Source: Actibacterium sp. 188UL27-1 (GTDB lineage Bacteria > Pseudomonadota > Alphaproteobacteria > Rhodobacterales > Rhodobacteraceae). Taken from it: a stretch of 64,000 nt of DNA. Position numbers and translations under genes: made by a program. The notes beneath the pieces were generated by a model. The model saw nothing but the letters and a program-made list of their open reading frames with translations. It made no database searches and was not told the origin of the DNA. Location of the stretch: positions 153,428 through 217,427 of the forward strand of contig NZ_JAFEUL010000007.1 in the NCBI RefSeq assembly GCF_016901225.1. Reading direction: 5' to 3'. Position 1 is the first letter of the stretch, and the number at the start of each line of letters is the position of its first letter. Shown one piece after another: positions 28,496-37,044 of the stretch.

Positions 28496-29590
28496 TTGGG
28501 CAATGTATCAAGCGCTGACGCGTTCGTTGAATTCGAACGTGTGCAAAAGAGTTACGATGGTGAGACGCTGGTCGTCAAAGACTTGAACCTGTCGATGCCC
28601 AAGGGCGAATTTCTGACCATGCTCGGCCCCTCGGGTTCTGGCAAGACCACCTGCCTGATGATGCTGGCCGGGTTCGAGACAGCCACACATGGTGAAATCC
28701 GGCTGGATGGGCGCGAGATCAATAATATCCCACCGCACAAGCGCGGCATCGGGATGGTGTTCCAGAACTACGCGTTATTCCCGCATATGACGGTGGCCGA
28801 AAATCTCGCCTTTCCGCTGGAGGTGCGCAAGATCAGCAAAACCGACCGGGAGGCCAAGGTCAAGCGCGCGCTCAACATGGTGCAGATGGATGACTTTGGC
28901 GCCCGCCGCCCCGCACAATTATCCGGCGGCCAGCAACAGCGCGTGGCCCTGGCCCGGGCGCTGGTCTTTGATCCGACGCTTGTATTGATGGACGAACCGC
29001 TGGGCGCGCTCGACAAACAACTGCGTGAACATATGCAATACGAGATCAAGCATCTGCACGAAAATCTTGGAATTACGGTGGTTTACGTGACCCATGACCA
29101 GTCAGAAGCGCTGACGATGTCGGACCGCGTGGCCGTGTTCAATGACGGGGTCATCCAACAGCTGGCCCCGCCCGATGATCTGTATGAGCGGCCACACAAT
29201 AGCTTTGTCGCCCAATTCATCGGTGAGAACAACAAATTGCCGGGCACGGTTAAGGGCCGGTCGGGCGACATAATCCATGTGGAGTTCAACGACGGCGAAC
29301 ATTGCCAGGCCCTCGCGGTGCAGGCCGTGTCAGAAGGCGAGCCGACCCTAATCTCGATCAGGCCCGAACGGGTCAGCGTGGGCCGCGATGACCTGACCAA
29401 CAGCACCGATGCGCGCGTGCTGGAGTTGATTTATCTAGGGGATCACATCCGCTGTCGAATGGATGTGCATGGCAATGATCAGTTCATTGTCAAACTGCCG
29501 AACGGGGCCGCAAAGGTGCCGCTTTCGGTTGGCGAGCTGACCAAGGTCGGCTGGGCCGCTGAGGATGCTCGGGCGCTAGACCCGCTTTGA
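28496..29590 (+). CDS. ABC transporter ATP-binding protein, PotA/spermidine-putrescine type
   Basis: A 364-residue ATPase: Walker A GPSGSGKT, LSGGQQQRVALARAL signature, Walker B VLMDEPLGALD, H-loop VYVTHD, and a C-terminal TOBE domain. It starts with TTG at 28496, preceded by a purine-rich GGGAG; no ATG gives the N-terminus. It energises uptake with the two permeases and the binding protein encoded downstream. By sequence type it belongs to the polyamine/iron/opine group; the substrate is not fixed. Confidence 0.9.
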   Translation: MGNVSSADAFVEFERVQKSYDGETLVVKDLNLSMPKGEFLTMLGPSGSGKTTCLMMLAGFETATHGEIRLDGREINNIPPHKRGIGMVFQNYALFPHMTVAENLAFPLEVRKISKTDREAKVKRALNMVQMDDFGARRPAQLSGGQQQRVALARALVFDPTLVLMDEPLGALDKQLREHMQYEIKHLHENLGITVVYVTHDQSEALTMSDRVAVFNDGVIQQLAPPDDLYERPHNSFVAQFIGENNKLPGTVKGRSGDIIHVEFNDGEHCQALAVQAVSEGEPTLISIRPERVSVGRDDLTNSTDARVLELIYLGDHIRCRMDVHGNDQFIVKLPNGAAKVPLSVGELTKVGWAAEDARALDPL

Positions 29591-29652
29591 CACAAATCCA
29601 AGAAGGGCTGCAACCCTCAAGGGACATGACGACAACCAAGGGAGACGGAACT

Positions 29653-30723
29653 ATGAAACGAACACTTATCCTGACCACCGCGCTGACAGCGTTTGGGACG
29701 ATGGGATCTGCCGCCGATTTGACGATCATGAGCTGGGGCGGCGCCTACGGTACAAGCCAGATTGAAGCCTACAACAAACCCTTCGCAGAGCAGACGGGCA
29801 AAGACATCGTCATGGTGGATGCCGACAACCCGGCCACGCCGATCAAGGCCCAGGTCGAGGCAGGCAACGTGACCATCGATGTTGCCGATGTCGAATATTC
29901 CGACGCGGTGCGCCTGTGTGACGAGGGTCTGCTGGAAGAGATCGATACATCGGCCCTGCCTGCCGCCCCCGATGGAACGGCGCCCGAGGATGACTTTATC
30001 GAAGGCGCCCTGACCGATTGCGCCGTCGCCAACATCGTCTGGTCCACGGTCTATGCCTATAACTCGGACGTGGTTGAGGGTGAGCCCACCACCATGGCCG
30101 ACTTCTTTGACCTCGAGGGATTTCCGGGCAAACGCGGCATGCGCAAAGCGGCCAAAGCCAACCTAGAAATGGCGTTGATGGCCGACGGGGTCCCGGCTGG
30201 CGAAGTCTATGACATGCTGGAAACGGATGAAGGTGTGGACCGTGCCTTTGCCAAGCTCGACACGATCAAAGACGAGATCGTATGGTGGGAGGCAGGCGCC
30301 CAGCCGCCGCAACTACTAGCCGATGGGGAGGTGACGATGTCGACCGCCTACAATGGCCGGATCTTCAATGCCGCGGTCAGTGAAAACCAACCGTTTGAGA
30401 TTGTGTGGGATGGCCAAATCCTCGACTTTGACTTGTTCGTGATCCCGAAAGGTGCACCGAACAAAGAGCTGGCGCTGGACTACATCAAGTTCTCGACCGA
30501 CACCCAGCGTCTTGCAGATCAGGCCAAATGGATCAGCTATGGCCCGGCACGCAAATCTTCGGGTGCGCTGGTGGGTCTGTATCAAGATGGCAAGACGGAA
30601 ATGGCCTCACATATGCCCACGGCCGAAGCCAACCTGACCAATGCTCTGGTCAATGATTTCGAGTTCTGGGCCGACCGCGACACCGAGCTGAGCGAACGCT
30701 TCAACGCGTGGCTTGCGCAATAA
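29653..30723 (+). CDS. ABC transporter periplasmic substrate-binding protein, PotD-like
   Basis: A 356-residue exported protein. The signal peptide is MKRTLILTTALTAFGTMGSA. The mature part begins DLTIMSWGGAYGTSQIEAYNKPF, the form seen in polyamine/GABA/opine binding proteins of extracellular solute-binding family 1/8. Start ATG 29653 with GGAGAC upstream was chosen over the longer frame because it yields the signal peptide. A strong hairpin directly after the gene probably stabilises this highly expressed message. Confidence 0.9.
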   Translation: MKRTLILTTALTAFGTMGSAADLTIMSWGGAYGTSQIEAYNKPFAEQTGKDIVMVDADNPATPIKAQVEAGNVTIDVADVEYSDAVRLCDEGLLEEIDTSALPAAPDGTAPEDDFIEGALTDCAVANIVWSTVYAYNSDVVEGEPTTMADFFDLEGFPGKRGMRKAAKANLEMALMADGVPAGEVYDMLETDEGVDRAFAKLDTIKDEIVWWEAGAQPPQLLADGEVTMSTAYNGRIFNAAVSENQPFEIVWDGQILDFDLFVIPKGAPNKELALDYIKFSTDTQRLADQAKWISYGPARKSSGALVGLYQDGKTEMASHMPTAEANLTNALVNDFEFWADRDTELSERFNAWLAQ

Positions 30724-30761
30724 TCCAACGGACGCACCGCAAGCGGGGCGACACGACCATA

Positions 30762-30784
30762 CTCGGCCCCTACCGGGGGCCGAG
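30762..30784 (+). terminator. Intercistronic hairpin after the binding-protein gene
   Basis: CTCGGCCCC (30762-30770) and GGGGCCGAG (30776-30784) form a perfect 9-bp stem with a 5-base loop. There is no long T run behind it, so it is better read as a partial terminator or mRNA-stabilising hairpin that sets the ratio of binding protein to permease, common in ABC operons. Confidence 0.6.
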
Positions 30785-30827
30785 GCCTTTGGACCTCTGG
30801 CACTCCCCCTCGGCCTTTGAGGATGAC

Positions 30828-31379
30828 ATGAACGGTTACTGGATTGCGCGTATGATCACCCGGGCAACAAGCCACATGATGCTACCGGCACGCGCTCTGG
30901 TATGGCTGTTTGTGAGCCTTACCCCGTCGCCTGGCCTGAGCCAAGCGGCCAAGGATGGTGATCCGATCTACCTGTTCAAGGACAACAACTCAGCCATGAA
31001 CACAGCGATCAGCGATGTGCGGCGTTCCTTGGATCCGTTCTTCACTGCCATGGCGGGCGCACCTGCCGGTGCAAATGGCTTTCTTTTAAAGGCGGCCCTG
31101 GCCGATGGAACGGATCGCCACGAACATATCTGGGTTGAAAACATCCGCCAAACGGCACCCGGGGAATTTTCAGGAAACCTGTCGAACCAGCCGCATTACA
31201 CCGACGGCAATCGCGGCGACCCGGTTAAATTTACACAAAATGATATCAGCGATTGGATGTTCCGGTCTGGCGACAAGATGCACGGCACCTACACAGTTCG
31301 AGTGATCCTCCCCCAGATGTCACAGGAAGACCGGGCAAAATACACCGCGATCCTGGCCCCACTCCCCAAGGATCGCTGA
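30828..31379 (+). CDS. Exported DUF2314-domain protein within the ABC operon
   Basis: A 183-residue protein from ATG 30828, which has GAGG about six bases upstream. An internal hydrophobic stretch (MMLPARALVWLFVSLTPSPG, ending near LSQA) looks like a signal peptide, so a later start at 30876 is also possible. The rest matches DUF2314: HIWVENI, FSGNLSNQPHYTDGNRGD, the ISDWMF motif and GTYTVRVILPQM. Its function is unknown. The stop overlaps the permease start (TGATG), showing it is co-translated with the transporter, which is unusual for this family. Confidence 0.75.
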   Translation: MNGYWIARMITRATSHMMLPARALVWLFVSLTPSPGLSQAAKDGDPIYLFKDNNSAMNTAISDVRRSLDPFFTAMAGAPAGANGFLLKAALADGTDRHEHIWVENIRQTAPGEFSGNLSNQPHYTDGNRGDPVKFTQNDISDWMFRSGDKMHGTYTVRVILPQMSQEDRAKYTAILAPLPKDR

Positions 31380-32662
31380 TGCAGGCCGACACCACCCTTT
31401 TGACAACCGCCGATGGTCAACCCCTGAAGGCTGCGTTGAAATCGGCAGCATCGAAGGCGAAACGACGCGCCTTTTACCTTGTCGCACCCCTTCTGGCCTT
31501 TGTTCTGATCACCTTCATCTTCCCGATCGGACAGATGCTGCACCAATCGGTCTATAATCCGGATTTCACCATCCACGAGGATAAAGGAACCAAGATCCAA
31601 ACCCCGATCATGGTAAATCTGCAGGTGTGGTTTCGCGAGACCGAGATTGGAACGGTCCCAGACGAAGCCGCCTTCGCGGCCCTGGTATCAGATCTCATTC
31701 AACTCAGGGAGTTGCGGGGCCAGGGCGAGGTCGGCACGCGGATCAACTATGACGTACCGGGCACCCGCTCGCTTTTCACCAAATCAGCCCGCCGCGCCGC
31801 AAAGCTGGAGGCCCCGTTCAAGGAAGCCGTTCTGGATCTGGACGAAGACTGGGCCGACCCCGAACTATGGCAGGCCATGCGCACCGCGGCCTCGCCTTAC
31901 ACGATGAACTTCTACCTCGCGGCCCTTGATATGCGCCGATCTGAGACCGGAGAGATCGTGGCCGTCGCCGAAAACCGTCAGATCCGGGTCAAGCTCTTCT
32001 CGCGCACCCTGACCCTGTCGATTATCATTACGCTCACCTGTTTCCTTCTGGCCTTTCCCATCGCGCATCTCTTGGCCACCCTGCCTCTGCGCTACTCAAA
32101 CCTGCTGATGATCCTGGTCCTGCTGCCGTTCTGGACATCACTCCTGGTCCGGACAACCAGCTGGATCGTCCTGCTCCAAAGCCAGGGCGTGCTCAACGAC
32201 ATCCTGGTCTCCCTCGGAATTGTCGGCGCAAACGGTCGCGTTCAACTGATTTATAACGAGATCGGAACGGTCATCGCCATGACCCATATCCTGCTGCCTT
32301 TCATGGTGCTCCCACTCTTTTCGGTCATGCGCACGATCAACCCCTCCTACGTGCGCGCGGCCCGATCGCTTGGCGCCACAAGCTGGACCGCTTTCCGCCG
32401 AATCTACCTGCCGCAATGCGTTCCGGGAATTGGAGCAGGCGCGCTCCTCGTCTTCATACTTGCCGTCGGCTATTACATCACCCCTGCCCTCGTCGGCGGC
32501 GCCAAAGGCACCCTCATCTCCAACGAGATCGCCTTTCACATGACAGACAGCCTCAACTGGTCCCTGGCCGCAGCCCTCGCCGCACTTCTTCTGGCAGGCG
32601 TCCTCGCCCTCTACTGGCTCTACGACCGCCTGGTTGGTATCGACAACCTGAAACTCGGATGA
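31379..32662 (+). CDS. ABC transporter permease, PotB-like
   Basis: A 427-residue membrane protein with the BPD_transp_1 fold. The first helix is followed by an unusually long periplasmic insertion (about residues 65-205) before the core. The EAA-type cytoplasmic loop reads YVRAARSLGATSWTAFRRIYLP. Length exceeds E. coli PotB (275 residues) because of that insertion; similar long forms occur in polyamine/opine systems of Rhodobacterales. Start ATG 31379 overlaps the DUF2314 stop. Confidence 0.88.
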   Translation: MQADTTLLTTADGQPLKAALKSAASKAKRRAFYLVAPLLAFVLITFIFPIGQMLHQSVYNPDFTIHEDKGTKIQTPIMVNLQVWFRETEIGTVPDEAAFAALVSDLIQLRELRGQGEVGTRINYDVPGTRSLFTKSARRAAKLEAPFKEAVLDLDEDWADPELWQAMRTAASPYTMNFYLAALDMRRSETGEIVAVAENRQIRVKLFSRTLTLSIIITLTCFLLAFPIAHLLATLPLRYSNLLMILVLLPFWTSLLVRTTSWIVLLQSQGVLNDILVSLGIVGANGRVQLIYNEIGTVIAMTHILLPFMVLPLFSVMRTINPSYVRAARSLGATSWTAFRRIYLPQCVPGIGAGALLVFILAVGYYITPALVGGAKGTLISNEIAFHMTDSLNWSLAAALAALLLAGVLALYWLYDRLVGIDNLKLG

Positions 32663-32672
32663 TCCAAATGCC

Positions 32673-32724
32673 TTTTCTTATTGTCGAAAATACTCTGGGG
32701 GGTCTGGGGGGCTAGCCCCCCAGA
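32673..32724 (+). repeat. Rhodobacteraceae-type intergenic repeat with GC hairpin
   Basis: An AT-rich block containing TTTTCTTATTGTC and AAATACTC (32673-32695) is followed by TCTGGGGGGCTAGCCCCCCAGA (given in halves: TCTGGGGGGCT, AGCCCCCCAGA), a perfect hairpin at about 32703-32724. The AT-rich block recurs at 34801-34823. It lies between the two permease genes. Such elements recur in roseobacter intergenic regions; here it may act as an intercistronic hairpin. Confidence 0.6.
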
Positions 32725-32733
32725 CAGTGCAAA

Positions 32734-33645
32734 ATGGCCCTCCCCAAACACGCCTCCCCGCTCGAAAAGATCTGGCATTACACGTATCTCGTGATCTGCA
32801 CACTGGTCTTCATATTCCTGATCGCCCCGATCCTGGTCGTGATCCCGTTAAGCTTCAACGCGGAGCCCTATTTCACCTTCACCGAAAAGATGCTGACCCT
32901 CGACCCCGAGGGCTATTCTACACGCTGGTACGATCTCCTACTGACCTTCGGCATGCAAAACCCGGGCGCGCCTCGCGATGGCATGTGGTGGTCCGATGCC
33001 TGGGCCAATGCCGCCTGGATCAAGGCCGCCAAGAACTCTGCCATCATTGGCTTTTTCGCCACGATCCTGGCCACCGTTCTAGGAACCCTCGCCGCTCTGG
33101 GCCTCTCGCGACCGGAAATGCCCTACCGGCGCACGATCATGGCCATCCTCATCTCGCCCATGATCGTGCCCATCATCATCGTCGCAACGGGCATGTTCTT
33201 CTTCTACTCCGATGTGGGCCTGGCCAATTCCTATACCGGCGTGATCCTGGCCCACGCGACCCTGGGCATCCCCTTCGTCATCATCACCGTGACAGCCACT
33301 TTGGTGGGCTTCGACCACTCCCTGACCCGCGCCGCGGCCAATCTGGGCGCGTCTCCCACCACAACGTTCTTCCGCATCATCATGCCCCTGATCCTGCCGG
33401 GTGTGATCTCTGGCGCCCTCTTCGCCTTCGTCACGTCCTTTGATGAAGTCGTCGTCGTCCTCTTCGTCGCCGATTTCGACCAGCAAACCATCCCGCGCCA
33501 GATGTGGAACGGGATCCGGGAACAGATCAGTCCCGCCATCCTCTCGGTTGCCACGATCCTGGTGATCTTCTCCATCGGCCTTCTGACAACGGTCGAGGTT
33601 CTGCGCCGCCGTTCCGAACGCCTGCGCGGCCTCACGCCAGGATAA
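32734..33645 (+). CDS. ABC transporter permease, PotC-like
   Basis: A 303-residue permease with six hydrophobic segments and the EAA loop LTRAAANLGASPTTTFFRIIMP. It pairs with the PotB-like protein to form the membrane channel. It begins ten bases after the hairpin repeat. Compared with PotC, an extra periplasmic loop after the first helix mirrors, at smaller size, the insertion in its partner. Confidence 0.9.
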   Translation: MALPKHASPLEKIWHYTYLVICTLVFIFLIAPILVVIPLSFNAEPYFTFTEKMLTLDPEGYSTRWYDLLLTFGMQNPGAPRDGMWWSDAWANAAWIKAAKNSAIIGFFATILATVLGTLAALGLSRPEMPYRRTIMAILISPMIVPIIIVATGMFFFYSDVGLANSYTGVILAHATLGIPFVIITVTATLVGFDHSLTRAAANLGASPTTTFFRIIMPLILPGVISGALFAFVTSFDEVVVVLFVADFDQQTIPRQMWNGIREQISPAILSVATILVIFSIGLLTTVEVLRRRSERLRGLTPG

Positions 33646-33751
33646 GGAAAACACCCCTCCACCGCATTGGATCATGAACATTTTTCCTTGATCTGGACGT
33701 GATGCACGACGATGTTCTGTACAGGGACGTCGCCAACCCCGGAGCATCGCC

Positions 33752-34633
33752 ATGACCTATCCTATGGATCTATCCGTCAAACCTTCCGTGACCGGTTTTT
33801 TTGACCCCGCCACCAACACGATCAGCTATGTCGCTCAAGAGCCCGATGGCCCCGCCTGCGCCATCATCGACGTGGTGATGGATATCGACTATGCCGCCGG
33901 CCGCATCACCCATGACAGCGCTGATAAGCTGATCGCCCATATCCGGAACCATGACCTGCGGCTGGAATGGGTGATCGAAAGCCATGTCCATGCCGATCAC
34001 CTCTCAGGCGCCCCCTATATCCAGCAGGAACTCGGCGGAAAAATCGGTATCGGCGCGAAAATCACGGAAGTGCAGGAAACCTTCGGCAAAGTTTTCAACG
34101 AAGGTACCGAGTTCCAGCGTGACGGCTCCCAATTCGACGCCTTGTTTCAGGATGGCGACACCTACCAGGTTGGCGCCATGACCTGTTTCGCCATGCACAC
34201 ACCGGGTCACACCCCCGCCTGCATGGTCCATGTCATGGGCGACGCCGCCTTTGCCGGTGACACACTCTTCATGCCCGATGGCGGCTCCGCCCGCTGCGAT
34301 TTCCCCGGCGGCTCGGCCGAAGATCTCTATGACAGCATCCAAAAGGTGCTGGCCCTGCCCGACGCGACCCGCCTCTTCATCTGCCACGATTACGGGCCCG
34401 GTGGCCGCGCCATCGGGTGGGAGACGACCGTGGCCGAACAAAAATCCGCCAATATCCATGTCGGCAATGGCAAAACCAAGGAAAACTTCGTCACCTTCCG
34501 CACCGAACGGGACGCCCAGCTCTCCATGCCAAAACTGATCATCCCGTCCCTGCAGGTCAACATGCGCGCCGGCGAAGTTCCCAAGGACCGGAAAGGCAAT
34601 CCAATGCTGAAGGTTCCGGTCAACGGTCTCTAG
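33752..34633 (+). CDS. MBL-fold hydrolase, persulfide dioxygenase/sulfur-transferase type
   Basis: A 293-residue metallo-beta-lactamase-fold protein with the HVHADH motif (His78, His80, Asp82, His83), a second metal-site His in MHTPGHTPACM and Asp in FAGDTLF. The SARCDFPGGSAEDLYDSI stretch is typical of ETHE1/Blh persulfide dioxygenases, which oxidise glutathione persulfide to sulfite with a single iron. It has its own 106-base upstream gap, so it is probably not part of the transporter operon. The substrate is inferred from the family only. Confidence 0.82.
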   Translation: MTYPMDLSVKPSVTGFFDPATNTISYVAQEPDGPACAIIDVVMDIDYAAGRITHDSADKLIAHIRNHDLRLEWVIESHVHADHLSGAPYIQQELGGKIGIGAKITEVQETFGKVFNEGTEFQRDGSQFDALFQDGDTYQVGAMTCFAMHTPGHTPACMVHVMGDAAFAGDTLFMPDGGSARCDFPGGSAEDLYDSIQKVLALPDATRLFICHDYGPGGRAIGWETTVAEQKSANIHVGNGKTKENFVTFRTERDAQLSMPKLIIPSLQVNMRAGEVPKDRKGNPMLKVPVNGL

Positions 34634-34800
34634 GTTTTGCAACTCCCTGCCAGCGATCCAATCAACTGGCGTTAAACGCGCGGCACTTGATGCTGCGTAA
34701 ACTCAAAGGTTTCCAAACATTACAGCATGTTGCCTTGAATTAGGCACTAAAGGGCTGCTCCGTTTTCAAAACGCGTCGGCAAATCGCAACCCGGCATTCA

Positions 34801-34834
34801 CTTTCTTATTGTCTCAAATACTCCCGCCGGAGGC
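34801..34834 (+). repeat. Second copy of the intergenic TTTCTTATTGTC repeat
   Basis: CTTTCTTATTGTC...AAATACTC at 34801-34823 repeats the block at 32673-32695 with few changes, followed here by CCGCCGGAGGC instead of the long GC palindrome. It lies in the 231-base gap between the convergent MBL gene and gph, where nothing else was recognised. Confidence 0.55.
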
Positions 34835-34864
34835 TTCCGACATCTCCTCTGAACTGCCTGTCGA

Positions 34865-35521
34865 TCAAACCGCAGGCCCGGCCGCAACCTGACGGACGAT
34901 CCCCGGCAGTAGATCAAAATGATCAAATGCATGGGCATGGGGCAGTGTCTCGACCGGAGCCTTGCGATACCCTTCCGTGAACAGCGCAAATGGCACTCCC
35001 GCCCGGTCAGCCGTTTCCGCGTCCACTTCGCTGTCGCCGACATACAAAATCGATCCACCGCCCAGCGCGTCGATCACATGCAACAAGGGCGACGGGTCAG
35101 GCTTGCGAACCGGCAGCGTATCACCACCGACCACGACCGGAAAGAATCGGTCCAACCCAAGATGCGCCAACACATTCCGGGTCGGCACGATGGGTTTGTT
35201 GGTGCAAACCGCCATCGGCACATCCCGCTCCAGGAACCCCGCCAAGGCCGCCATCACACCGGGATAGGGCTGTGTCAGATCCACCGCGTCCTCATATCGC
35301 GCCAGAAACGCCTCCAATAAGGGCGTCTGCAAATCGGCGCCAACACCGCGCAACCCCCGTGCCCGCTCCATGAAAACGGCAGCCCCGTGTCCCACGCAGC
35401 CGCGGGCCTCCGCCATGGTCAAGGGCGCAATGCCACGGTCCGCAAGCGCCCCATTGGCTGCGGCGCGAATATCCGGTGCCGAATCCACCAAGGTCCCGTC
35501 CAGATCAAAGACGATATTCAT
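34865..35521 (-). CDS. gph: Phosphoglycolate phosphatase (HAD superfamily)
   Basis: A 218-residue HAD hydrolase: nucleophile motif DLDGTLVDSAPD at residues 5-16, a helical cap, the Lys motif VRKPDPSPL and the acidic motif YVGDSEVDAETA. It dephosphorylates 2-phosphoglycolate formed in photorespiration or DNA repair. Its start overlaps the stop of rpe by four bases; the rpe-gph pairing is common in proteobacteria and supports the assignment. Confidence 0.88.
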   Translation of the reverse strand: MNIVFDLDGTLVDSAPDIRAAANGALADRGIAPLTMAEARGCVGHGAAVFMERARGLRGVGADLQTPLLEAFLARYEDAVDLTQPYPGVMAALAGFLERDVPMAVCTNKPIVPTRNVLAHLGLDRFFPVVVGGDTLPVRKPDPSPLLHVIDALGGGSILYVGDSEVDAETADRAGVPFALFTEGYRKAPVETLPHAHAFDHFDLLPGIVRQVAAGPAV

Positions 35522-36195
35522 ATCGCCGCCCGGATCGCCGCCATGTTCGTGCCATAGGCTGCGGGCTCATCAACCGACCCCCCGCGAAACACCGCCGATC
35601 CTGCGACCAGAACATCCGCACCGGCCTCCACGACCAGCGGCGCGGTCTCCCGGTCCACACCGCCATCAATCTCGATATGCACAGGCCGGTCGCCGATGGC
35701 CGCCCGCAAGGAGCGCACTTTCTCCACCTGCGAATGGATGAATCTCTGCCCGCCAAAGCCAGGATTGACCGTCATCACACAAACCAGATCGACCATATCC
35801 AACAGCCCCAACGCCGCCTCGGCGGGAGTTCCGGGATTCAACGCCAAACCAGCCCGCATTCCCGCCCCGCGAATGGCCTGCAACGTCCGGTGGATATGTG
35901 GACCTGCCTCAACATGGGCGGTCAGTATATCCGCTCCCGCCGCGGCATAGGCCTCGATGAACGGATCAACCGGCGCGATCATCAGATGCACATCCATCAC
36001 CGTATGGATATGGGGCCGCAGGGCGGCGCACATGGGCGGGCCAAAGGTTAGGTTGGGCACGAAATGCCCGTCCATCACGTCGATATGGATCCAGTCCGCC
36101 CCCTGTGCCTCGACGGCCCGGCATTCCGCGCCAAAATTGGCGAAATCCGCGGCCAGAATAGACGGCGCAATCTTCACCGACCGATCAAAAGACAT
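35518..36195 (-). CDS. rpe: Ribulose-phosphate 3-epimerase
   Basis: A 225-residue TIM-barrel enzyme interconverting ribulose-5-P and xylulose-5-P. Signature segments: IAPSILAADFANF, HIDVMDGHFVPNLTFGPP, VMTVNPGFGGQRFI and EIDGGVDRETAP with the metal and catalytic residues. ATG 36195 was chosen for MSFDRSVKIAPS; the longer in-frame extension covers a hairpin-rich region and is not conserved. Coupled to gph. Confidence 0.94.
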   Translation of the reverse strand: MSFDRSVKIAPSILAADFANFGAECRAVEAQGADWIHIDVMDGHFVPNLTFGPPMCAALRPHIHTVMDVHLMIAPVDPFIEAYAAAGADILTAHVEAGPHIHRTLQAIRGAGMRAGLALNPGTPAEAALGLLDMVDLVCVMTVNPGFGGQRFIHSQVEKVRSLRAAIGDRPVHIEIDGGVDRETAPLVVEAGADVLVAGSAVFRGGSVDEPAAYGTNMAAIRAAI

Positions 36196-36240
36196 GCCAC
36201 TCTCCCGAACATTTTCAGACCGACTTACGGCCCTGCCTCC

Positions 36241-36366
36241 CAGCCCGCAAGGGCTGTCGCGGCCACAAGGCCGCGTCCCAAACGTCCTGAACGAAGGTGG
36301 GGACACAGGCCCCGCCGCCGTTCAGGACACCCCCACCCCCAAAGTTTTCGCCACAAAGGCGAAAGG
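36241..36366. repeat. Cluster of four hairpins upstream of rpe
   Basis: CAGCCC-gcaa-GGGCTG (36241-36256) is followed by CGCGGCC-acaa-GGCCGCG (36259-36276). GTCCTGAACG (36284-36293) pairs with CGTTCAGGAC (36319-36328). TTTCGCC-acaaa-GGCGAAA follows at about 36347-36365. Three have small (C/A)-type loops GCAA or ACAA(A). They fill the gap between the SOS-associated peptidase gene and rpe. This may be a REP-like element or a structured RNA; no T run follows. Confidence 0.6.
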
Positions 36367-36376
36367 GGCGGGAGCG

Positions 36377-37042
36377 CTATCCATCCAGCGGTTCGATCAA
36401 CCTCGCACCCGCGGCCCTGTTGGAGTTCACCTCACGCCCAACCCGGTAATAGCCGAACCGATCCTCAGGTGCAGGCTTCATCAGGTAAAACGCACCCTTG
36501 CCCGCCTCACCCAGCCACATCGCGTAATCTTCCGGCGCCAGGGTCACGCCCATCCGGTCATGCAGCACCGACAAGGCAGCATTGGCCTCCGTCGTCACAA
36601 TGGCACAGGTCGTCACCCGCGCCTCGGGTGGCCCCCAATCCTGCCAGATCCCCGCAAAGGCAACCACGTCTCGATTCCGCGGATAGACATACCACGGCGC
36701 CTTGCCACCATCGCTCTCAGGCGTCCATTCGTAAAACCCGCTGGCCACCACGATGCAGCGCCGCTGACGACATGCCTCACGATAGGCCGGCTTCTCGGCA
36801 ATCGTATCCGCCCGCGCATTGATCATAAGCGGCCCGTCACTCAAACCCTTGGCCCAAGCGGGCACAAAGCCCCAACGCATCGATATCAGCCGCCGCACCC
36901 CGTCATCCGACACGACCGCCATCACCTCTTGGGTCGGACAAATGTTGTAGCGCGGAACGTCCGGCAGACCGTCGGATAGAGCCGCCCCAAAACGGGCGGC
37001 ACTGTCCCGGGCCGTTAAGGTCTGAACAAACCGACCGGGCAT
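36377..37042 (-). CDS. SOS response-associated peptidase (YedK/HMCES) paralogue lacking Cys2
   Basis: A 221-residue SRAP-domain protein. Family members shield abasic sites in single-stranded DNA by a thiazolidine link through Cys2 after Met removal. Here the sequence starts MPGRF instead of MCGRF, so the crosslinking cysteine is replaced by proline. Other active-site positions are kept: Asn75 and Arg77 (INARADT), Glu105 (GFYEW) and His161 (VLHDRMG). The codon at position two is clearly CCC. The protein may bind DNA non-covalently or have another activity. It abuts the 5'-nucleotidase gene. Confidence 0.85.
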   Translation of the reverse strand: MPGRFVQTLTARDSAARFGAALSDGLPDVPRYNICPTQEVMAVVSDDGVRRLISMRWGFVPAWAKGLSDGPLMINARADTIAEKPAYREACRQRRCIVVASGFYEWTPESDGGKAPWYVYPRNRDVVAFAGIWQDWGPPEARVTTCAIVTTEANAALSVLHDRMGVTLAPEDYAMWLGEAGKGAFYLMKPAPEDRFGYYRVGREVNSNRAAGARLIEPLDG

Positions 37043-37044
37043 TC

